A DNA stretch of 64,000 nucleotides from Gemmatimonadota bacterium (lineage in GTDB: Bacteria; Gemmatimonadota; Gemmatimonadetes; Longimicrobiales; Gaopeijiaceae), in assembly GCA_022825135.1 (NCBI GenBank), contig JAJDYN010000014.1, positions 78,407-142,406 of the forward strand. Direction: 5' to 3'. The notes under the pieces were generated by a model. That model did not search any database and was not told where the DNA came from. It worked only from the letters and a program-made list of their open reading frames with translations. Of the stretch, positions 46,374 to 55,836 are shown in pieces (position 1 is the first letter of the stretch; each line of letters begins with the position of its first letter). The translations under genes were made by a program, and so were the position numbers.

Positions 46374-49300
46374 TCAGGCCCTGGCTGCCCTACCGGCCAA
46401 CATCGAGTGCTGGGCCATGAGCAGCGCCGGGATCACGAGCATGAGCAGCGCGGTGGCGATCAGGATCCCGAACCCGACGGACGCGGCCAGCGGCACGAGG
46501 TGCTGCGCGTGGGTGCTGGTCTCGAAGACGAGCGGGGCGACCCCGACGAACGTCGTCACGGAAGTCAGCAGGATGGCCCGGAAGCGGTCCTTGGCCCCGG
46601 CAACGATCGCGTCTCGCACGGGCAGCCCGGACGCCTTCAGGTCGTTGATGAACTTGATCATCATCAGTGAGTCGTTGACGACCACGCCGCTCACCCCGAT
46701 CAGCCCGTACATCGACCAGATGCCCAGGCTCAGCCCGAGGAGCATGTGCCCCGCGACGGCGCCGATCAATCCCAGCGGCACCGCGGCCAGGATGATCAGG
46801 GGCTGGGTGTAGGAACCGAAGGGAATCGCCATCAGCGCGTACATCACCAGGAGCGCCAGGAAGAGCGAACGGCTCAGATCGGCATTGGCCTCCTCCTGCT
46901 GCTTGCGCTGGCCGCCGTAGGTGTGCTCGAAAAGGCGGTCCTCGGCCGACAGGCGCTCCAGGATGCCGTCTTCCAGGCTCCGGTTGACCTGCTGGCCGGT
47001 CGCGAGCACCGGATCGACATCCGCGGTGACCGTGACGGCGCGGCGCCCGTCCATCCGGTGGATGGTGGCCGCCGACCGCGCGAAACCGGCCCTCGCGACC
47101 TGACCCAGCGGAACCTCGCCGCCGGGCGTGCGCAGCAGGTAGCGCTCCACGTCGACGGCGGAATTGCGCTCTTCTTCCGGGAGGCGCACGTAGACGCCCA
47201 CGTCCTCGCGCCCGCGCTGCACCCTGAGCGCCTCGGCTCCGAAGAAGGCCGAGCGAACCTGCGACGCGAAATGGCCGACCGTCAGATTCAGCGTGCGGGC
47301 CGCCGGCTTCAACTCCAGCTGCAGTTCCCGGAACCCTGCGTCGAGGTTGCTGCGCACGTCGAAGACGCCGTCGATACCGTTCAACTCCGTCACGAACTCG
47401 TCCGCGATCACGGCGAGCCGTTCGGGGTCCGGATGCGAGAGCTCGAAATGAACCGGAAGTCCGAGCGTGATCAGGTTCGAGGAAATCGACAGCGATCTCG
47501 CGCTCGGGAGCACTCCGACTTCCTCGCGCCAGAGCCGCTCGAAGGTGGATGGGGCGATGTCGTGGCGCTCCCAGTCGATGAGCTTGAACTGGACGGCGCC
47601 CAGGTGGCCCCGTGCGGCCTCCACCGCGTTGCCCCCCAGAGGGTCGTAGAGCGCGGCGGTCTGGCCGACCGTCACGGCGACCCCGACCTCCAGGGGATCC
47701 GCATCCGCATCGCGCTCGCGCGAGATGCGCTCCACGGCACGATGCCCCGCAGCCTCGATTTGCGCCGCAACCGCGGACGTCCGCTCCCCGGGGGTGCCCA
47801 CAGGCATCTCCAGGTTGGCGGAGACGACTTCACCCTCGATGGGGGTCAGGAACTGGTTGGGGACCACGCCCGCATTGACGGCTGCCATCGTGAGCACGAG
47901 CAGTCCCGCCGCGGAGGCGAGCACGATGGCGGGCTGGTCGACGGCCAGGCGCAGTCCGCGGTCCAGCGGACCATCCACGACCCGCTTCAGCAGGGCATCC
48001 ACTCGGCCCCGGACACGGGTGAGCCGCCCGGACAGCCAGCCCTCGCGCGAGGCGCCGGGAGCGGGCAGGTGGGCCAGGTGGTTGGGCAGCACCAGAAGGG
48101 ACTCCACGAGGGAAATCAGGAGGACCGTGATGACCACCAGCGGAATCGGGCGGCCGAGTTCACCCTGCGGCCCGGGCGCGGTCAGGAGCGCGGAGAACGC
48201 CGTCACCGTGGTCAGCACCGAGAAGATGACCGGCGCACTGACCCGCCGCGTCCCCTGGATCGCCGCAGCCACGCCGCGAAGGCCCCGCTCTCGTTGCGTG
48301 AAGACGCTTTCCCCCACGACGATCGCGTCGTCCACGACGATGCCCAGCGCGAGAACGAGCGCCATCAGCGAGAACATGTTGACCGAGACACCGAGGAACC
48401 CCATGAACAGGAATGTCCCGATGAACGAGATCGCCAGGCCCACGGCGACCCACAGCGCCAGCCGCAGCTCGAGGAAGAGGGTGAGGGCCAGGAGGACGAG
48501 AGCCAGCCCCAGCAGCGCGTTCTCGATCATCAGGCCGAGCCTTCCGGAGACCTCGACCGAGTCGTCCTTCCAGATCTCGACGCCGACCGCGGGCGGAAGG
48601 GCGGGGAGCACTTCGCTTGCGAGATACTCCCTTACAGCTTCCGCTATTTCGAGGACTTTCTCGTTCGACGCGCGATATACATCGATGCCGACGGCTCGCC
48701 GGCCGTTGTAGCTCACGCTGAGATCGGTGTCCGCGAATCCGTCCCGCACGGTTGCGATCTCGCTCAGCCGGACCGATGTCCCATCCGAACGGGTCAGGAC
48801 GATGATGTCCTCGAAGTCGCCCTGGTCGTAGTTCCTGCCCAGCGTGCGGATCAGGATTTCATCCTGTCCGTCGGAGATCCTGCCGGCCGACAGCTCCAGC
48901 GAACCCTGCCGCACGGCCATGGCGACATCCTCGAGCGTGAGACCCAGAGCCCGCAGCCGGCTGACCGGCACCTCGATGGAGACCTCGTACGGACGGGCAC
49001 CGCTGACCTCGGCGAGCGATACCTCCGGGAGGGCCGAGATTCCCTCCTCGATTTCGTACGCCAGTTCCTTGAGGGCGCGCTCCGGGACATCCCCGTGAAC
49101 CAGCAGGCGGATGACGTTCTGCCGGCTCGTGATCTCGCGCACCTGAGGGCGTTCCGCCTCCTCGGGGAAGGTGATGATGCGGTCGACCTCGGCCTTGACC
49201 TCGTTGATCGCGCGATCGACATCGGTCCCCGACCTGAACTGCGCGATGACGGAGCCGAAGCCCTCGGAAGCGGTCGCTTCCAGCCGGTCCAGGCCCTCCA

Positions 49301-49565
49301 CGCCCCGGATCTGCTCCTCGATCTTCGTGACGATCGATTCCTCGATCTCCCCGGGGGTCGCGCCGGGATACACGACGAGGATCTGGACTCGATCCAGGGA
49401 CAGCTCGGGAAGAATCTCCTGAACCAGATTCCTCGCTGCCGCGAGGCCCGCGAGGACCAGAAACAGCATGAGCACGTTCGCCGCCACGCTGTTTCGGGCC
49501 ATGAAGGCGATCGGCCCGCCGCGACCGCCGGTCAGGCTCGGCTGACTCGCGCCCTCACGGGTCAA
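46374..49565 (-). CDS. RND-family efflux transporter (inner-membrane permease)
   Basis: This 1063-residue polytopic protein has the two-fold RND arrangement: a first helix (SVAANVLMLFLVLAGLAAARNL), a long periplasmic loop (YPGATPGEIEESIV), TM4 with LGIVVDDAIVVGE (proton-relay aspartates), a second half starting near DRGLRLAVDQP, and the matching GVVVNDSLMMI. It is of the AcrB/CzcA-like type. The TTG at 49565 is the first in-frame start; an ATG at 49502 is possible. No membrane-fusion protein or outer-membrane channel is encoded beside it, which is unusual. Confidence 0.93.
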   Translation of the reverse strand: MTREGASQPSLTGGRGGPIAFMARNSVAANVLMLFLVLAGLAAARNLVQEILPELSLDRVQILVVYPGATPGEIEESIVTKIEEQIRGVEGLDRLEATASEGFGSVIAQFRSGTDVDRAINEVKAEVDRIITFPEEAERPQVREITSRQNVIRLLVHGDVPERALKELAYEIEEGISALPEVSLAEVSGARPYEVSIEVPVSRLRALGLTLEDVAMAVRQGSLELSAGRISDGQDEILIRTLGRNYDQGDFEDIIVLTRSDGTSVRLSEIATVRDGFADTDLSVSYNGRRAVGIDVYRASNEKVLEIAEAVREYLASEVLPALPPAVGVEIWKDDSVEVSGRLGLMIENALLGLALVLLALTLFLELRLALWVAVGLAISFIGTFLFMGFLGVSVNMFSLMALVLALGIVVDDAIVVGESVFTQRERGLRGVAAAIQGTRRVSAPVIFSVLTTVTAFSALLTAPGPQGELGRPIPLVVITVLLISLVESLLVLPNHLAHLPAPGASREGWLSGRLTRVRGRVDALLKRVVDGPLDRGLRLAVDQPAIVLASAAGLLVLTMAAVNAGVVPNQFLTPIEGEVVSANLEMPVGTPGERTSAVAAQIEAAGHRAVERISRERDADADPLEVGVAVTVGQTAALYDPLGGNAVEAARGHLGAVQFKLIDWERHDIAPSTFERLWREEVGVLPSARSLSISSNLITLGLPVHFELSHPDPERLAVIADEFVTELNGIDGVFDVRSNLDAGFRELQLELKPAARTLNLTVGHFASQVRSAFFGAEALRVQRGREDVGVYVRLPEEERNSAVDVERYLLRTPGGEVPLGQVARAGFARSAATIHRMDGRRAVTVTADVDPVLATGQQVNRSLEDGILERLSAEDRLFEHTYGGQRKQQEEANADLSRSLFLALLVMYALMAIPFGSYTQPLIILAAVPLGLIGAVAGHMLLGLSLGIWSMYGLIGVSGVVVNDSLMMIKFINDLKASGLPVRDAIVAGAKDRFRAILLTSVTTFVGVAPLVFETSTHAQHLVPLAASVGFGILIATALLMLVIPALLMAQHSMLAGRAARA

Positions 49566-49855
49566 GGGCCACCTGCTCCCTCAGGAAGTAGGTCTTTTCC
49601 ATGACGCATGCGGGATGCCGACGCGAGAGGTGACGGGGGAGGGTTTTCGCCCCCTGCAAGAGAACCAAGACACCGGCCGCAATCAAGAATTCGTCCGACC
49701 GAACCGAAGGCCAGGGGCCGCCGCGGAGCGGGGAGCGGTTTCTTTCGTCACTGCGGACCGGAGGCAGGCGAAGATGGCCGTAGGACTAGGTTTCCGGGGC
49801 TGCACGGTGTAGGCTGACTGCAACCCACCAGTCCGGCACCCGGGGAGGCAGTCAG

Positions 49856-52528
49856 ATGGTTGTTCGCGTTCATCCATGGAGGGCGCTCCTGCTCGCGGCC
49901 ATGCTTCTCCCGGCCACCTCCACTTCGGTAGGCACCGCGCCGGCGCACGCCCAGAATCCGGCGCCCATCGAACTGACGACGCTCGCCGTACCCCGCTTCG
50001 ACATCGTCCGCTCCGCCATCGAACTCACCGGTCCGGTGCGGTCCGCGGAATACCTCGGCGTGGTCGGCCCGCGCGCGGCGTGGCTGGGACTCGAGACCGG
50101 TGAAGCCGAACTGTGGGTGCATCCGCTGAAGGTCGCAAACGGCTTCCGCCTGAGCTTCTCGGCGGCCGGCAACGGCGCTCCGGTCCCGGGGAACCAGGTG
50201 GCGCGCACGGTGCAGGTGCGGCCCGAACTGGCGACCATCACCTACAGCCACGCGGCCTTCCAGGTGCGCCAGCACATCCTCGCGCCCGCGGACACGTCCA
50301 CGTCCGGCCTCCTCGTGCTGCTGGAAGTCGACACCCCCGAGCCGCTCGAGATCGTCGCCGAGTTCGAGCCCGTGCTGAACTACATGTGGCCGGGCTCGCT
50401 GGGCGGACAGTACGCGTACTGGGACGCGGAACGCCGCCTTTTCGTGCTCTCGGAGAGCCTGCAGACCCGCAACGCGGTCGTGGGGTCGCCGTGGGCGACC
50501 AACTCGGTGGAGCATCCGGCGCACCAGTTGGGCGAGGCGCCGCGCACGATGGTGATTCCGGTCGATCCGGAGCGGGCGAGGCGCGAGTTCATCCCCATCG
50601 CGGTCGCGGCCGGCAGCGGCCCCCGCGAAGCCGTCTTCGAGAGCTACCGCGAGCTCATCGCGAACGCCCAGGGGCTCTACTACGACAAGCGGTTGTGGGC
50701 AAGTCGCGCGCTCACTTCCACCGCCTCCGTCGAGACCCCCGATCCCGAGCTGGATCTCGCGCTCGAGTGGGCCAAGATCAACCTGGAGGAACAGCGGGTC
50801 TGCAACCCGGATCTGGGGTGCGGCTTCGTCGCCGGGTGGGGGTTGTCCCGCAACGGCACCCGTCCCGGGTTCGGCTGGTTCTTCGGCGGCGATGCGGCCA
50901 TCAACACCTTTGCCATGGACGCGCTGGGTCAGTGGGATCTGGTGGCGGAGGAGCTGGCGTTTCTGGCCCGCTACCAGCGCGCCGACGGAAAGATCACCCA
51001 CGAGATCTCGCAGGCCGCCGCGCACATCGACTGGTTCGACACCTACCCCTACGCCTACTACCACGCGGACACCACGCCCTACTGGATGCTCGCGCTGTAC
51101 GAGTACTGGCGGGCGAGCGGCGACGACGAGCTGGTGCGCGAGCTGTGGCCGGCCTACCGGCGCGCGTGGGCGTGGTGCCTGACCGCCGAGACCGACGGCG
51201 ACGGCATCATCGAGAACACGGTGGGCGGTCTAGGCGCGGTCGAGGTGGGGGGGCTGGGGGAGGCGATCCATCAGGATGTCTACCTGGCCGCGGTCTGGGT
51301 TGCGGCCCTCGAAGGGACGCGCGTGCTGGCCGAACATCTGGGCGACGGGGAGACGGGTGAGGTTGCGGCCCGCCTGGCGCCCCAGGCGCGGAGGACGCTC
51401 AACGAAGCTTACTGGCGCGAAGCGGAGGGACACCACGCTTTCGGGATCCTCCGCGGGGGCGGCACCAACGACAACCTCACGGTCTGGCCCGCCACGGCGG
51501 CCGCCTTCGGGCTATTCGATGACGAGCGCGCACGCTCCACCCTGGCCAGAATGGCCGGCGACCGGGTGTCGTCGGACTGGGGCGCGCACATGCTCTCGAC
51601 GGAGAGCGACCTGTATGACCCGCTGCAGTACAACATGGGCACCGTCTGGCCGTTCGTGACCGGGTTCGCGGCGTGGGCCCAGTACCGTTACCGCCGTCCC
51701 TGGGCGGGTTTCCACCTCATCGACGCGGTCAAGCAGATGACCTTCGACTGGAGCCTGGGCCGGCACCCGGAGCTTCTATCGGGGAGCTTCTATCAGCCCC
51801 TCGACCAGACCGTGCCGCACCAGTTCTTCGCGACATCGATGCTCGTGACTCCGCTGCTCAGAGGCGTCTTCGGATGGGAGCCGGACGCGCCCCTGGGGCG
51901 GGCCCGGCTCGCGCCCCAGCTTCCGCCCGACTGGCCGGAGGCGACGGTGCGCGGGCTGCGAGCCGGCAACACGACGCTGGATGTGGAGATTCACCAGGAC
52001 TGGACGTCCGCCGGGGGTTCGCAGCGAGCGATCATCCGCTGGCAGGGTCCCCGGCTGGACCTCGACTTCGTTCCGGACGTGCCTGTCGGAGCCCGCAACC
52101 CGTCGATCACGGTGGATGGCGTTCCGGCACCTTCCGGGGGAGCGGTCCGCGTCCAGGTTGGCCGCGACGCACCCGGACCCGAGGGCGCCGAACCCGAAGC
52201 CAGGGACCAGGACGACGTCGCCGAGATCGTGGTGCGCTGGGAGGGCGGACTGGCGGTGGCCCCGCCCCGCATCGACCTGGAGCCGGGTCAACGCAGCACG
52301 GGCCTCCGGATCATCGACCTGGTGGCCGACGACGACGGTTGGCTGCTGACCCTCGAGGGCACACAGGGACGCGACTACGATGTTGAACTCTTCGGCACGC
52401 CGATCGACGCTACTCCGACCGACGCCGCCGCGAGCGCATCCGGCCAACCGGAGGGTACGATCCGCGTGAGCTTCGCCGGCGAGGGGAGCCGCGCGACGAC
52501 GGTCGTGAGGCTCAACCCCGGGGGATGA
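49856..52528 (+). CDS. Exported glycoside hydrolase-like protein ((alpha/alpha)6 barrel, amylo-1,6-glucosidase-like)
   Basis: This 890-residue protein has a signal peptide (WRALLLAAMLLPATSTSVG). A beta-rich N-terminal domain is followed by a helical-barrel region (GFGWFFGGDAAINTFAMDALG, LARYQRADGKITHEISQ, YWMLALYEYWRASGDDELV, DGDGIIENT). These features resemble amylo-alpha-1,6-glucosidase and related GH families. Acidic residues in GGDAAIN and DGDGIIEN are candidate catalytic or binding residues. The C-terminal 250 residues are beta-like, perhaps a carbohydrate-binding part. A surface saccharide is the likely substrate. Confidence 0.82.
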   Translation: MVVRVHPWRALLLAAMLLPATSTSVGTAPAHAQNPAPIELTTLAVPRFDIVRSAIELTGPVRSAEYLGVVGPRAAWLGLETGEAELWVHPLKVANGFRLSFSAAGNGAPVPGNQVARTVQVRPELATITYSHAAFQVRQHILAPADTSTSGLLVLLEVDTPEPLEIVAEFEPVLNYMWPGSLGGQYAYWDAERRLFVLSESLQTRNAVVGSPWATNSVEHPAHQLGEAPRTMVIPVDPERARREFIPIAVAAGSGPREAVFESYRELIANAQGLYYDKRLWASRALTSTASVETPDPELDLALEWAKINLEEQRVCNPDLGCGFVAGWGLSRNGTRPGFGWFFGGDAAINTFAMDALGQWDLVAEELAFLARYQRADGKITHEISQAAAHIDWFDTYPYAYYHADTTPYWMLALYEYWRASGDDELVRELWPAYRRAWAWCLTAETDGDGIIENTVGGLGAVEVGGLGEAIHQDVYLAAVWVAALEGTRVLAEHLGDGETGEVAARLAPQARRTLNEAYWREAEGHHAFGILRGGGTNDNLTVWPATAAAFGLFDDERARSTLARMAGDRVSSDWGAHMLSTESDLYDPLQYNMGTVWPFVTGFAAWAQYRYRRPWAGFHLIDAVKQMTFDWSLGRHPELLSGSFYQPLDQTVPHQFFATSMLVTPLLRGVFGWEPDAPLGRARLAPQLPPDWPEATVRGLRAGNTTLDVEIHQDWTSAGGSQRAIIRWQGPRLDLDFVPDVPVGARNPSITVDGVPAPSGGAVRVQVGRDAPGPEGAEPEARDQDDVAEIVVRWEGGLAVAPPRIDLEPGQRSTGLRIIDLVADDDGWLLTLEGTQGRDYDVELFGTPIDATPTDAAASASGQPEGTIRVSFAGEGSRATTVVRLNPGG

Positions 52529-52567
52529 GCGGTCGCTGACCCCGATGCCCGGGCACATTGCCGCTCA
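52526..52567. terminator. Hairpin spanning convergent stop codons
   Basis: TGAGCGG (starting at the glycosidase stop) pairs with CCGCTCA (ending at the toxin stop). The loop contains the palindrome TGCCCGGGCA. It separates two convergent genes and may terminate both. Confidence 0.35.
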
Positions 52568-52909
52568 CAGATCCATGACCAGGCGGAGACCCGCCTCAAT
52601 TCGGCTCATGAGCACTGCTGGAATCTGTCCCGAGCACTCGGCGAGGTAGTCCTCATCCACGGTCACGAGCTGGGTCACGTTGGCGACGGAGTCCCTCGGC
52701 AATCCTGTTTGGGTCGCCGGCAGGAGCACATTGCCCGGAGCGTCGAGATAGCGTGTCCTGGACGTCAGGGCCACGCCAATCACCGTCCGGAGCCTGCTTC
52801 GGTTGAATGCATCGGCCTGAACGACCAGGATGGGACGGCGGTAGCCGGGTTCGGATCCGCGCGGCTCCTCCAGGTCCGCCCACCAGATTTCCCGTCGCGC
52901 AACTACCAT
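52565..52909 (-). CDS. mazF: MazF/PemK-type endoribonuclease toxin
   Basis: This 114-residue protein matches the MazF/PemK family: the N-terminal REIWWADLEEPRGSEPGYRRP loop, the strand ILVVQADAFNRS, TVIGVALTSRT, then VANVTQLVTVDEDYL. MazF toxins cleave mRNA at short sequence motifs. The ATG at 52909 overlaps the antitoxin stop by 7 bp, the usual coupling for such pairs. Confidence 0.93.
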   Translation of the reverse strand: MVVARREIWWADLEEPRGSEPGYRRPILVVQADAFNRSRLRTVIGVALTSRTRYLDAPGNVLLPATQTGLPRDSVANVTQLVTVDEDYLAECSGQIPAVLMSRIEAGLRLVMDL

Positions 52910-53136
52910 TCTTCGGCGATCGAGCGCGCCTGAGCCCGGCGAAGGGCCGGATCGAGCCCGCTCGGAAGGTCCGCGTATACGGCATTGAGCCGTGCGGTGA
53001 CGTCTGCTTCCCGGTGCTTCGCCACGTACTCCGCAACAGCGGTCGCGTAGAGTTCGCTTCGCGACACCCTCAGGCGTTTCGCCAGGGCGTCGGCAGATGC
53101 GAACAACTCATCCGAGAGAGAAATCGCGGTTTTCAT
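52903..53136 (-). CDS. Ribbon-helix-helix antitoxin of the MazF-type toxin
   Basis: This 77-residue protein begins MKTAISLSDELFASADALAKRL, a typical ribbon-helix-helix (CopG/MazE-like RHH) DNA-binding start with the beta strand TAISLS. The rest (YATAVAEYVAKHREADVTARLNAVY) is helical and would wrap the toxin. I use the ATG at 53136; an upstream start at 53163 would run through the operator-like repeats. The pair is probably autoregulated. Confidence 0.9.
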   Translation of the reverse strand: MKTAISLSDELFASADALAKRLRVSRSELYATAVAEYVAKHREADVTARLNAVYADLPSGLDPALRRAQARSIAEEW

Positions 53137-53158
53137 ACCATGATAATACCGTGGTATA
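53135..53158 (-). promoter_or_regulatory. Operator-like repeats before the toxin-antitoxin operon
   Basis: ATACCA (53135-53140) and ATACCG (53146-53151) are direct repeats spaced by 11 bp, one helical turn. TGGTAT (53152-53157) is inverted relative to the first. The AT-rich stretch overlaps the antitoxin start and promoter region, a normal place for autoregulation by an RHH antitoxin. Confidence 0.5.
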
Positions 53159-53388
53159 ACCACGACGTCAACGCTGCAATTTTGCCGCGCGCGCCCGTGA
53201 GATCGGACCCCCCCGGTTCGACCGGTTCAGGGGCGTTCGCCACCTCCATTGGGCCGATCTTCCTGTGCGCCAATCTCCTCGCGACCCGTGCGGTGAAGCC
53301 TCGCGCAACGTATTAGTTATGGGCTAAGGGGGCGGTGTGTGGCTGCGGATACGGAGCAGACCTCTCCCGACGGTCTCGAGGACAGCGT

Positions 53389-55836
53389 ATGCAGCGACTT
53401 TCCCAGGGCTCGGTTCTCCTCGCAACGTGGTCCCTGGCCGGCCTTGGGCTCATTCTGGGCGCCGGCACACCCGACGTCGTTCGAACCGCATCCTTCCAGA
53501 GCCCTGCGGGCTCGGAGGTCTTGTTCGCGACAGGGTTCCCGGCGGCTCCCTCCCCCCCGCTGCCGTCACCCGCGCTCACCGCCGTCGTCCGGCAGTACTG
53601 CGTCGTGTGCCACAACGACGCGCTCCTCACCGGCAACCTCTCGTTGCAGCACTTCGCCGTGGAGTCGGCGGTAGCGGAACGGGAGACGGCGGAGAAAATG
53701 ATCCGCAAGCTGCGCGCGGGAATGATGCCGCCGCCCGGGATTCCGCGTCCGTCGGCCGATACCCTGCGGTCGCTGGTGGAGACGCTCGAATCCTCGGTCG
53801 ACGAGGCAGCGCGCGCGCTCCCCAACCTGGGCACACGACGGTTTCAGCGGCTCAGCCGGCCTGAATACGAGCGCGTCATCCACGAGCTCCTGGGGCTCGA
53901 GGTGAACGCCGACAACTGGCTTCCCGAGGATCTGCTGGTGGGGAGCTTCGACAACATGTCCGCCGCCCAGGGGCTCTCGACCACCCTGCTGGACTCCTAT
54001 CTGAAGGCCGCCATCGACGTCAGCCGCCTCGCCATCGGCAACCCGCAGGCTCTCTCCTCCACCACCAAGCACCGCAACCCCATGGAGGTGTCGCAGCACG
54101 CCTGGGACCAGGTCGAGGGAGCGCCTTTCGGCACCCGCGGCGGGATGGTTGTGACGCACGACTTCCCCGCGGACGGCGAGTACGTCTTCCGGGTCGAGAC
54201 GGAGTTCGGCAGCGGCAACCACGTCGCCGCCGAGGACATCGACATCTCAATCGACGGGGAACCGGTCGCGCTCCTCAGGCTCGAGTACAACGCCGCGCGC
54301 ACCGTGCCCGCCATAGAGACGGAACCGATCCTTGTGCGCGCCGGCCAGCGCAAGGTCTCGGCCGCGTTCGTCAACGTCATCGAGGGGCCCTACGAGGACC
54401 GCTTCAGTCCCGCCGCCTGGTCGGCCGCGGGTACGGCGGGGGGCAGCTACGGAGTAACCGGCCTCACGCACCTGAAAGAGCTGCTCATCACCGGCCCGAC
54501 CAACATCTCGGGCGTGGCGGAGACCGAAAGCCGGCGGCGGATCTTCTCCTGCCGTCCATCCGTGCCCGAGGAAACCCGCCCGTGCGCGCAGTCGATTCTC
54601 TCGCGGATCGCCGCACGCGCCCACCGCCGGCCGCCGTCGTCCGACGACATCGCCGACCTGATGCGCTTCTACGACGCGGCCGCGGCCGAGGGAGGCTTCG
54701 AGGTCGGGGTGCAGATGGGCCTGCAGGCGATCCTGGTGTCCCCGGAGTTCGTCTTCCGGCTGGAGCGTGAGCCCGCCGGCACGCGGCCCGGCGAGGGCTA
54801 TCCCCTGAGCGACATCGACCTCGCCACCCGGCTCTCCTTCTTCCTGTGGGCCACGGTGCCCGACGAGGAGTTGCTGCAGCTCGCGGGGAGCGGCCGGCTG
54901 TCGGATCCCGAGGTGTTGGAAGCGCAGGTCGGGCGCATGCTTCGGGACCCCCGCTCCGAGACCCTCGCCACCCGCTTCGCCCACCAGTGGCTGAGGCTGC
55001 AGGACGTGGGCAAGGTATGGCCGGAGTCCTACCTCTACCCCGACTTCTCGCAGCAGCTGGCCGACGCCATGGTGCGCGAGACCGAGCTGCTCTTCGACTA
55101 CCTGGTGCGGGAGGACCGGAGCCTGCTCGAACTGCTCGACGCGGACTTCACCTTCCTCAACCGGCGACTCGCGCGGCACTACGGGATCGAAGCCGACTTC
55201 CGGGGCGACGACTTCCGCCTCGTGCGCTACCCCGACGACCGCCGCCGGGGCGTGCTCGGCCACGGGAGCGTGCTGCACCTCACCTCCATGTCGGGCCGGA
55301 CCTCGCCCGTGCTGCGCGGAAAGTGGGTGATGGAGGTGCTGATGGGCACGCCGCCTCCACCCCCGCCACCCAACGTCCCGACGCTTGAGGGAAGCCCCGA
55401 CGCCGAGGGGGACCGCATCCTGACCACGCGCGAGCGCATGGAGCTGCACCGATCGAGCCCGGTGTGCAGTTCCTGCCACAACTTCATCGACCCCATCGGC
55501 CTCGCGCTCGACAACTTCGATGTGACCGGGCGCTGGCGGGTGCGCGAGAATATGGCCCCGCTCGACACCCGCGGGACCTTCTACGACGGCACCGCCCTGA
55601 GTTCGCCGTCGGAACTGGCGGCGGTGCTCCTCAAGCGACCGGTCCCGCTCGCCCGCAATTTCACGGAGCATCTGCTCTCGTACGCGATCGGCCGACCCGC
55701 CGACCATCTCGATCAGCCGACCATCCGCGCCATCACGCGGGCGGCGGCGGACCGAAACTACAGCATCTCGTCGATCGTGGTGGGAGTCGTGAAGAGCGCT
55801 CCCTTCCGCATGCGACAAACCCAGGAGGTTCAATGA
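53389..55836 (+). CDS. DUF1592/DUF1588-type protein with two haem c motifs
   Basis: This 815-residue exported protein has a hydrophobic signal (LLATWSLAGLGLILGAG). Its first haem-binding CVVCH is at 71-75 (a small cytochrome-like head) and a second CSSCH at 693-697. The intervening part contains the DUF1587, DUF1595 and DUF1592 regions (FQRLSRPEYERVIHELLG, SRIAARAHRRPPSSDDIADL, YPLSDIDLATRLSFFLWATVPDEELL). The C-terminal part is DUF1588/DUF1585-like (GILGHGSVLHL-like start at RGVLGHGSVLHLTSMSGRTSPV). Such proteins are common in Planctomycetes and Acidobacteria-like lineages, but their reaction is unknown. GAGGA precedes ATG 53389. It is coupled to SusC by ATGA. Confidence 0.9.
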   Translation: MQRLSQGSVLLATWSLAGLGLILGAGTPDVVRTASFQSPAGSEVLFATGFPAAPSPPLPSPALTAVVRQYCVVCHNDALLTGNLSLQHFAVESAVAERETAEKMIRKLRAGMMPPPGIPRPSADTLRSLVETLESSVDEAARALPNLGTRRFQRLSRPEYERVIHELLGLEVNADNWLPEDLLVGSFDNMSAAQGLSTTLLDSYLKAAIDVSRLAIGNPQALSSTTKHRNPMEVSQHAWDQVEGAPFGTRGGMVVTHDFPADGEYVFRVETEFGSGNHVAAEDIDISIDGEPVALLRLEYNAARTVPAIETEPILVRAGQRKVSAAFVNVIEGPYEDRFSPAAWSAAGTAGGSYGVTGLTHLKELLITGPTNISGVAETESRRRIFSCRPSVPEETRPCAQSILSRIAARAHRRPPSSDDIADLMRFYDAAAAEGGFEVGVQMGLQAILVSPEFVFRLEREPAGTRPGEGYPLSDIDLATRLSFFLWATVPDEELLQLAGSGRLSDPEVLEAQVGRMLRDPRSETLATRFAHQWLRLQDVGKVWPESYLYPDFSQQLADAMVRETELLFDYLVREDRSLLELLDADFTFLNRRLARHYGIEADFRGDDFRLVRYPDDRRRGVLGHGSVLHLTSMSGRTSPVLRGKWVMEVLMGTPPPPPPPNVPTLEGSPDAEGDRILTTRERMELHRSSPVCSSCHNFIDPIGLALDNFDVTGRWRVRENMAPLDTRGTFYDGTALSSPSELAAVLLKRPVPLARNFTEHLLSYAIGRPADHLDQPTIRAITRAAADRNYSISSIVVGVVKSAPFRMRQTQEVQ

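Noticed and set aside
49555..49602. 15-codon frame before the RND gene (minus strand, ATG at 49602)
   Set aside because: It is too short to support and may be chance, although it overlaps the TTG start of the RND gene like a leader peptide would.
46746..49604. 952-codon open frame on the plus strand
   Set aside because: It is the shadow of the RND transporter gene.
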